Source: Allokutzneria sp. A3M-2-11 16
GTDB taxonomy: Bacteria > Actinomycetota > Actinomycetes > Mycobacteriales > Pseudonocardiaceae
Direction: 5' to 3'
NCBI RefSeq assembly: GCF_024213555.1
Contig: NZ_JANAVO010000006.1
Span: 1 to 64,000, forward strand
Length of the DNA stretch: 64,000 nt
In this document: positions 8,009 through 16,100 of the stretch, piece after piece
Numbering within the stretch: the first letter of the stretch is position 1
Layout: every line of letters begins with the position of its first letter
Made by a program: the position numbers and the translations under genes
Notes under the pieces: model-generated
Seen by the model: the letters and a program-made list of their open reading frames with translations, nothing else
The model's database searches: none
Told to the model about the DNA's origin: nothing

Positions 8009-8872
8009 ATGGCCGGAGTACTCGCTAGAGTCAGAGGCGTGCGGGGGCAAGGCGGGCCGGAGGAGCTGCACAGCGCCACAGAGCAGCTCTGCTGCGACTA
8101 CGCCTGGAAAGACCCACATCTGCTGAGCAAAGAGGCGAATCGGCTCCTGGTGAGAGCCGATGGCGAACAAGCGGGATGGCTGCACCTCCTCCTGGGCTGC
8201 GTGCACTACGACCTGAGGCACAGAGAACAGGCCGAAGCCCATCGCCGCGCGGCCTTTCGGCTGGGGCAGGAAGTGAACAACGGCGAGATCGTCGCGTGGT
8301 CCTTCGAGATGAGCGCGTGGTTCGCCCTCACGCAAGGTCGGCTGGACGAGGTCGCGGCCTATGCGGAAGCGGGGAAGCGGGCGGCGCCGAACTCCTCGGT
8401 CGCGGTCCAGCTCTGCGCGCAGGCGGCCAAAGCGGCGGCGCGCATGGGCGAGACGGGCGACCTCAGGAAAATCCTCGACGAGGGATATCGGCTCCTCGGA
8501 CAGCACCAGAACCCGGAGCGGCCGGAAAACCACTTCGTGGTGGAGCCGGGGAAGTGGGACTCGTACGCATTGGACTGCTTCACGGTCGTGGGGGAGGACA
8601 AGCTGGCCGAGGAGCACGCGCGGGAAGTCTTGAAGACCGCGGCGAAAAGCCCGATGCGGGCGAGTGAAGCGCACCTCGCGTTGGCGACGGTGGCGTTGCG
8701 GCGCGGCGATATCGAAGGCGCGGCGGAGTGGGTGCACACGGCCCTCGCGGCGCCGCGGAAGTCGTTGGACCACCTGGGGATGCTGACGGCCGAGCTGGTG
8801 CGCGAGGTGCACGAGCGGTATCCGGGAGACCCGGCGGCGCGGCTGATCACGGAGCCGATCGAGCACCGCTGA
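8009..8872 (+). CDS. TPR-domain protein resembling the sensor half of XRE regulators, HTH absent
   Basis: This 287-aa protein is made of TPR-like helices (GWLHLLLGCVHYDLRHREQ, NGEIVAWSFEMSAWFALTQ, DCFTVVGEDKLAEEHAREV). It resembles the C-terminal part of actinobacterial helix-turn-helix/TPR regulators, where a DNA-binding domain would come first. Here the frame is closed by a TGA at 7982-7984, so no HTH can be encoded in frame upstream. It is either a stand-alone sensor or binding protein or a truncated regulator. The start is uncertain because no clear ribosome binding site precedes ATG 8009. Confidence 0.65.
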   Translation: MAGVLARVRGVRGQGGPEELHSATEQLCCDYAWKDPHLLSKEANRLLVRADGEQAGWLHLLLGCVHYDLRHREQAEAHRRAAFRLGQEVNNGEIVAWSFEMSAWFALTQGRLDEVAAYAEAGKRAAPNSSVAVQLCAQAAKAAARMGETGDLRKILDEGYRLLGQHQNPERPENHFVVEPGKWDSYALDCFTVVGEDKLAEEHAREVLKTAAKSPMRASEAHLALATVALRRGDIEGAAEWVHTALAAPRKSLDHLGMLTAELVREVHERYPGDPAARLITEPIEHR

Positions 8873-8985
8873 CATTTCCGGGGTGTTAGGTGCCGGGCGT
8901 GGCACCGGGGTTCCGCGCGGGGATACGTTGCGGGAACTGGATTCGACGCCATGAACCCGAACCCAGGAAGGGCAGCGGATCACGC

Positions 8986-10173
8986 ATGGCTCAGGGATAT
9001 CGACGCTTGTTCACCGTTCCCGGGGCGCGCGGTTTCGTCGCGGCCGGGCTGCTCGGCCGGTTCCCGATGTCGATGCTCGGGTTGAGCGTGGTGCTGATGG
9101 TGACCGCGCGCGGCGGATCGTTCTCGATGGCGGGCGGCGTGGTCGCCGCGCTGCTCGTCGGCCAGGCGATCACCGCACCGTGGATAGGCAGGCTCGCGGA
9201 CCGGCTCGGGCAGGGACGCGTCCTGCGTGTGTGCGTGGCCGTGCATGTATTGGGGCTGCTGGGAATTCTGGCCAGCGGCACCTGGTGGACGGCGGTGCTG
9301 AGCGGGTTCTGCGCGGGGATCGCCTTCCCGCCCATCGGGTCCATGGTCCGGGCGCGGTGGGTGAGCGCGGTCGGCGGGACGAACATGCTGGAGACGGCGT
9401 TCTCGGTCGAAGCGGTCTCGGACGAGCTGGTGTTCGTGTTCGGCCCGCTGATCACGGTCGCCCTGTGCACGCTGGTCTCCCCGGAGGCCGGGTTGCTGTG
9501 CGTGCTGGTGTTCACGGTGATCGGCGGGATCGGGCTGGCGGCGCAGCGGAGCACCGAACCGGCCACGACGACGGCGAAGCCGGAACCGGTGATCACCAGG
9601 GACGGCATGCGCGCGCTCGTGCTGGCCTGCCTGGCACTGGGCACGATCGTCAGCTCGCTGGAGCTGGCGCTGGTCGCCGTCGCCACCGAGCGCGGCGGAC
9701 CCTTCGCGGTGGGCGCGCTGGTCGCGCTCCTCGCCGCCGGAAGCCTGGTTTCCGGTGTGCTGTACGGAATTCTCGGCTGGCAGGCGCCCGTGCACCGGCG
9801 GTTCGTGATCGCGGTGGCGGCGATGTTCGTGGGAGTCCTGCCGATGCCGTTGCTGAACGGTCTGACGGTGCTGGGCGTGCTGGTGTTCTTCGTCGGCTTC
9901 ACGTTGTCGCCCGCGCTGATCGCCTGCTACCAGCTGGTCGAACTGATGGTGCCAGCCCGCGCGCTCACCGAGGGCTTCGCGTGGTTGCAGACCGCGCTCG
10001 GCGCGGGCATGGCGATCGGCGCCGCGGTGACCGGCCAGATCGTCGATCTTGCGGGTGGACAACGTGCGTTCCTGGTCCCCGTGCTGGCCGGAGTCGCCGC
10101 GACAGCGGCGGTCGGCCTCGCGTACGGGGCACTGGGCCGGTGCAGTGAGGAGCGACATGTCGAGCAGCCCTAG
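8986..10173 (+). CDS. MFS transporter
   Basis: This 395-aa protein has about twelve membrane helices and the loop signature GRLADRLGQGRVLRV between helices 2 and 3, typical of the major facilitator superfamily drug/solute exporters. ATG 8986 (MAQGYRRLF) is used. It overlaps the start of the first PKS gene by 17 bases, so it is likely co-transcribed with the PKS and may export or give self-resistance to its product. That role is inferred from position. Confidence 0.85.
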   Translation: MAQGYRRLFTVPGARGFVAAGLLGRFPMSMLGLSVVLMVTARGGSFSMAGGVVAALLVGQAITAPWIGRLADRLGQGRVLRVCVAVHVLGLLGILASGTWWTAVLSGFCAGIAFPPIGSMVRARWVSAVGGTNMLETAFSVEAVSDELVFVFGPLITVALCTLVSPEAGLLCVLVFTVIGGIGLAAQRSTEPATTTAKPEPVITRDGMRALVLACLALGTIVSSLELALVAVATERGGPFAVGALVALLAAGSLVSGVLYGILGWQAPVHRRFVIAVAAMFVGVLPMPLLNGLTVLGVLVFFVGFTLSPALIACYQLVELMVPARALTEGFAWLQTALGAGMAIGAAVTGQIVDLAGGQRAFLVPVLAGVAATAAVGLAYGALGRCSEERHVEQP

Positions 10174-13100
10174 CGAGATCCTGGACACCGACATCGCGAT
10201 CGTCGGCATGTCGGGCAGTTTCCCCGGCGCGGCCGACGTGCCAGCGCTGTGGGCGAACCTGCGGGCGGGGGTGGAGGGCATCACCCGCTTCACCGCGGAC
10301 GAGCTGCGCGCGGCCGGGGTGCCCGAGGAGTCCATCGCCGATCCGCGTTACGTGCGCGCGGGGGCGGTGCTGGACGGCATCGACCTCTTCGACGCGGAGT
10401 TCTTCGGCTACCCGCCGCGGCAGGCGCAGATCCTCGACCCGCAGCAGCGGTTGTTCCTGGAGCACTGCTGGCGGGCGCTGGAGGACAGCGGGCACGACCC
10501 CGCGCGGTTCCCAGGCGAGGCGGGGGTTTTCGGCGGGTGCGCGCTGAGCGGCTACCTGCTCAACAACCTGCTGCCGGACCGGCGGCTGGTGGAGACGGTC
10601 GGGGACCTGGCGCTGGGACTGGCCAACGACAAGGACTCGCTGGCCACCAGGGTCGCGCACGCGCTCGGCCTGTCCGGGCCGAGCTACACGGTGCAGAGCT
10701 ACTGCTCGACGTCGCTGGTCGCGGTGTGCGCGGCGGCGACCAGCCTGAGCAGCGGGGAATGCGATCTCGCGCTCGCGGGCGGGGTCGCGGTGTCCGTGCC
10801 GCACCGGGTCGGCTACCGCTACGAGGAAGCGGGGATGACCTCGCCGGACGGGCGGTGCCGGGCCTTCGACGCCGAGGCCATGGGAACGCCGGTGGGCAGC
10901 GGGGTCGCGGTCATCGCCCTGCGCAGGCTGGGTGACGCGCTGGCCGACGGCGACCAGGTCTACGCGGTGATCAAGGGCTGGGCGATCACCAACGACGCCG
11001 GGCACACGCCCGGGTTCACCGCACCCGGCGTCCGGGGACAGGCCGCGGTGGTCGCGGAAGCGTTGGCCAGCGCGGGTTTCACCCCTGCCGACATCGACTA
11101 CGTGGAAGCCCACGGAACCGGCACGGCGCTCGGGGATGCGGCCGAACTCGCCGCGCTGCAACGGGTTTTCCGCGGTGAGCGCTGCGTCATCGGCTCGGTC
11201 AAGACCAACGTGGGGCACCTGGACCGCGCGGCCGGGGCGACGGGCCTGATCAAGACGGCCCTGGCTCTGCGCAACGAGGAACTGCCCGCGACGCTGAACT
11301 TCCGAACACCCAGCCCGCACCTCGGCGACGGACTGGAAGTGGTCGCCGAACTCCGCCCGTGGCCGCGTCAGGACCGGCCGCGCCGCGCCGGAGTCAGCTC
11401 GTTCGGCATCGGTGGCACGAACGCCCACGTGGTGCTGGAAGAAGCACCTCTGCCGTCACCGAAGGAATCCACGCGCCGTCATCACGCGCTGCTGCTGTCC
11501 GCACGCTCGGAGATCGCCGCAGACGAAGCCGTTGCCAACCTGCGCGCACACCTCGATGACGCGCAGGACCTCGGGGACGTCGCGTTCACGCTGAGCACCG
11601 GCCGTGCGCGGTTCGAGCACCGACGAGCGATCCTGTCGTCCACTGTGGACGAAGTGCTGGCGGGCGAAGGAAACGTGGACGACCGGCCGGTCGGGTTCCT
11701 GATCGCCGGAGTCGGCGAGCACTTCCCCGGGATGGCGGCGGGCCTCTACCAGACGGAGCCGGAGTTCCGCCGGGTGGTCGACGAGTGCCGTGCGGTGCTG
11801 CGCGAGCTGACCGGTGACGACCCAGTCCAGGAGTTGATCACGCCGGGCGAGCGGGGTGGCGGCGAGCTGGCGCGGCTCCTCGGGCGCACGGACACCGAAG
11901 CGTCCGGCATGGTGCATCCGGCGCTGTTCACGGTGGAGTTCGGGCTGGCGCGGCTGCTGATGTCGTGGGGCCTGGAACCCAAGGCGCTGGCCGGGTACAG
12001 CCTCGGTGAGTACGTCGCGGCGTGCCTGGCCGGTGTGATGACGCTGCGCGACGCGTTGGCCGTGGTCGTCCGGCGGGCCGAGCTGGTCTCCGGGCTGCCC
12101 GCGGGCGCGATGCTCGCGGTCCCGCTGGGCGAGCGGGAAGCGGCCGACCGCCTGAGCGCGGGCCTGGACATCGCGGCGGTGAACGGCCCTGAGCTGACCG
12201 TGCTGGCCGGACCCGAGGACGCGATCGCGGAGCTGGCGCGGCTGATGACCGAGGAACAGTTGCCGTGCCGGAAACTCGACGTCGGGCACGCGTTCCACTC
12301 CCGCATGCTTGAGCCGATCCGTGACGAGTTCGTGGCTTGGTTGCGCGAAAACGTGGAACTGCGGGCTCCCGAGATCGAGCTGATGTCCAATGTGACCGGT
12401 CGGCCGATGACGGCGGAGCAGGCGTGCGATCCCGAGTACTGGGGCGAACACCTGTGCTCGGCGGTCCGCTTCCACGACCAGATCGGCGGCCTGCTCGGCC
12501 ACGAGGACATGGCCCTGGTGGAGATCGGCCCGGGGCAGTCGCTCGGCGCGATGGTGCGCAGCCATCCGGACTGCCCGCGTTCGCGCTGGCCGCTGATGAT
12601 CCCGACGCTGCCCTCGGCCGCCGATCGCCGCGAGGACGATGCCGTGCTGGCCGAGGCGGTCGCCCGGCTGTGGCTCGTCGGTGCGACGCTCGACTGGGAC
12701 GCCTACTACGAAGGGCAGCACCCGCGACGCGTCAGCCTGCCGACCTATCCCTTCCAGCGGCAGCGCTACTGGGTCGAGCGGTCCACTGTGGACAAAGCAG
12801 CGGACAAAGCAGCGGACAAACCAGTGGTCGAGCCGGTGGACGATGTGGAGCTGCTGGCACCGAGCTGGCGGCCGGAGTCGTTGACCGGCGAGCGCGACCT
12901 CGGGCAGTGCGTGGTGTTCGCGGATTCCCAGGGCGTCGCGGACGCTCTCGGAATCGATGCTGTCGTTGTCCGCAGGGGGGAAGCCTTCGCGAAGACCGCG
13001 GACGGCTTCACGATTCGACCTGAAGAGCCTGAGGACTACGCGAAACTCGTTGCCGCGCTCGACAAGAACGTCAGCGTTGCCCACCTGTGGGCGCTCGACG

Positions 13101-16100
13101 GCGGGAATGAGTTCCTCGGGTTGGGTCGGCTGGCCGCCGCGCTCGGCGGCGCGTGCGACTCGGCCACGGTGATCGTCGCTACCCGGCGTGCTCAGCACGT
13201 GCTCGACACCGACGTGCCCGATCCGGTGCAGGCGATGCTCGCGCCGTTGTGCGTGGTCACCGGGCAGGAGTACCCGAACCTGGTGTTCCGCCCGGTCGAC
13301 CTGGACGGCACGTCGGATGCCCAGAACATCGTCAACGAGCTGCGCGGCAAGGCTTCGCGGCTCGGAGTGTCCTATAGGGACGGTCAGCGCCGCGTGCCGG
13401 ACTACACGGCCGCGACGGGTGGGACACCGCCGCTGGAGGTCCGTGCGGGCGGCACCTACTTGATCACAGGCGGGCTCGGCGAGGTCGGCAAGCTGCTCGC
13501 GGCGCACCTGACCCGCCGCGGCGCCGGGCGCGTCGTGCTGACCAGCAGGTCCGGTCGTCGAGACGAAACCCTTGGTGCGCAAGTGGAAGTGGTTGCGGCC
13601 GACGTCACCGACGTCGACCGCATGCGCGAGGTCGTGGCCGGGCTGGACCGGCTCGACGGCGTGCTGCACCTGGCGGCAGTGACCGAGCCGTCGACCTTCC
13701 GGGGCCTGGGCGAACTGGAACCGGACCTGCTCGCCGCGCAGTTCGCCCCGAAGGTCGACGGAACCCTCGCACTGGAGCAGGTGCTCGCCCAGCGCTCGCC
13801 CGACTTCTGCCTGCTCTTCTCCTCCATGTCGGCGGTGCTCGGCGGCATCGGGTTCGCCGGGTACGCTGCGGCGAACGCCTTCCTGGACGCGGTCGCGCAC
13901 CGCAACCCGGGCTGGATCAGCGTCAACTGGGACACGTGGTCGGTGACGCTGGACAAGCTCGGCGACGGCGTCGGCGCGGAGATGATCGCGAACTCGATGT
14001 CGGAGGAGCGGGCCCTCGACGCCTTCGACCGGGTGCTGGCCCAACCACGGCCCAGGCTGCTCGCGACTGCCGGGGACCTGTCCGCGCGGCTGGAGAGCTG
14101 GGTGAGCACACCCGCGGTGACGGCCGTGCCGATCCCCAGTGAGCGCTTCCCCCGTCCCGCGATCGCCCAGGCGTACGTCCCGCCGACCGGCGCGACCGAA
14201 ACCAGGCTGGCCGAGCTCTGGCAGGACATGCTCGGGCTCGACCGCGTCGGCGTGAACGACAACTTCTTCGACCTCGGCGGTACGTCGATGCTCGGGTTGC
14301 AGCTGCTGTCGTTGGTGCGCAAGGAGTTCGGCGTCGCGGTCCCGTCGGTGACGCTGTTCGAGGCGCCCACCGTGCACACGGTGGCCGCCTTCCTGGGCGG
14401 CGGCGAGGAAAAGCCGGAGGAAGCCCCCAAGGCGGTCGTCGCAGCGCCCAGTGACGCGATCGCGATCGTCGGCATGGCGGGCCGGTTCCCCGGCGCCGCA
14501 AACGTTGACGAGTTCTGGGCCAACCTCACCGCGGGCGTGGAGTCGATCAGCTTCTTCAGCGATGAGGAACTGCTCGCCTCCGGCGTCGACCCGAGTGCTT
14601 TCGGTGCCCCGAACTACGTCCGCGCCCGGCCGGTGCTGGCCGACGTGCGCGGGTTCGACGCGGCGTTCTTCGGGTTCAGCCCGCGCGCCGCGGCGCTGAC
14701 CGACCCGCAGCAGCGGATCTTCATGGAGTGCTGCTGGGAAGCGTTGGAGCACGGCGGTTACGGCTCGCCGGAGCACCGCGACCGCGTCGGTGTCTTCGGC
14801 GGCACCAACATCAGCACCTACCTGCTGGGGCTGCACGAGCAGTTGCGCGCCGAGGCCGACGACTTCAACGACTACGAGATGGTGATCGGCAACGACAAGG
14901 ACGCGCTCACCACCGCGGTCTCCTACAACTTCGACCTCGACGGGCCGAGCGTGGCGGTGCAGACGTTCTGCTCGACCTCGTTGGTCGCGGTGCACATGGC
15001 GTGCCAGAGCCTGCGGCGCGGCGAATGCGAACTGGCGCTCGCCGGTGGTGTCTCCGTCCGCGTTCCCGACAAGGTCGGCCACCACTACCAACCCGGTGGG
15101 ATGGAGTCGCCGGACGGGCACGTGCGGACCTTCGACGCCGACGCCCACGGCAGCATGTTCGGCGACGGCGCGGCGGTACTGCTGCTCAAACCGCTGAGCG
15201 CCGCGCAGGCCGACGGCGATCACGTGTGGGCGGTGATCCGCGGCTCGGCCATGAACAACGACGGCGCGCGCAAGGTCGGCTACACCGCGCCCAGTGTCGC
15301 CGGGCAGGCCCGGGTGGTCGTCGACGCCATGGCCGACGCGGGGGTCAAGGCGTCCGACGTCTCCTACATCGAGGCGCACGGCACCGCGACCGAGCTCGGC
15401 GACCCGATCGAGATCGCCGCGCTGACAAGGGCTTTCGGCGATGCGGCCGGAAAGCAGTACTGCGCGGTCGGTTCGGTGAAGACCAACGTCGGCCACCTCG
15501 ACCGGGCCGCGGGTGCCACCGGGCTGATCAAGACGGCGTTGTCGTTGTGGCACGGAGTGTTGCCGCCGACGCTGCACTACAAGGCGCCCAACCCGGAGAT
15601 CGACTTCGCGGAGTCGCCGTTCTACGTCAACGCGGACCTGAACCCGTTGCCCCGCCGGGATCGTCCGCACGTGGCCGGGGTCAACTCACTGGGCATGGGC
15701 GGCACCAACGTGCACGTCGTCGTCGAGCAGGCGCCCCGTCTCGACGTGGGTGACAGCACGCGCCGCTACCAGGTGCTCGGGCTGTCCGCGCGCACCGCCA
15801 CCGCTGCCGACGAGGCATCTCGCAGGCTGAAGGCGTACCTCGGCGCGCGGCCCGAGACCCCGCTGGCCGATGTCGCGTACACGCTCCAGGTGGGCCGCGC
15901 GACCTTCGAACACCGGCGCGCGATGATCACTTCGTCCACACTGTCCACAGTAGACGCTGTGCCGGTGCTGGAGCGGGTCGACCCCGTGCGCCGCAGGCCG
16001 GTCGCGTTCCTGCTCGGCGGGGTCGGCGAGCAGTACCCCGGCCTGGTCAGCGAACTCTACGAGCGCGAGCCGGAGTTCCGCGCCACGCTCGACGAGGCCG

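Noticed and set aside
12780-12840. Dehydratase domain between AT and KR in PKS module 1
   Set aside because: No HxxxGxxxxP-type motif is seen; the segment reads as a short linker followed by the structural half of the KR.
11456-15670. A 1404-codon open frame on the minus strand
   Set aside because: It lies antisense to the first PKS gene, has a composition typical of antisense GC-rich frames (long Arg/Gly/Asp/His runs), and shows no family motifs.
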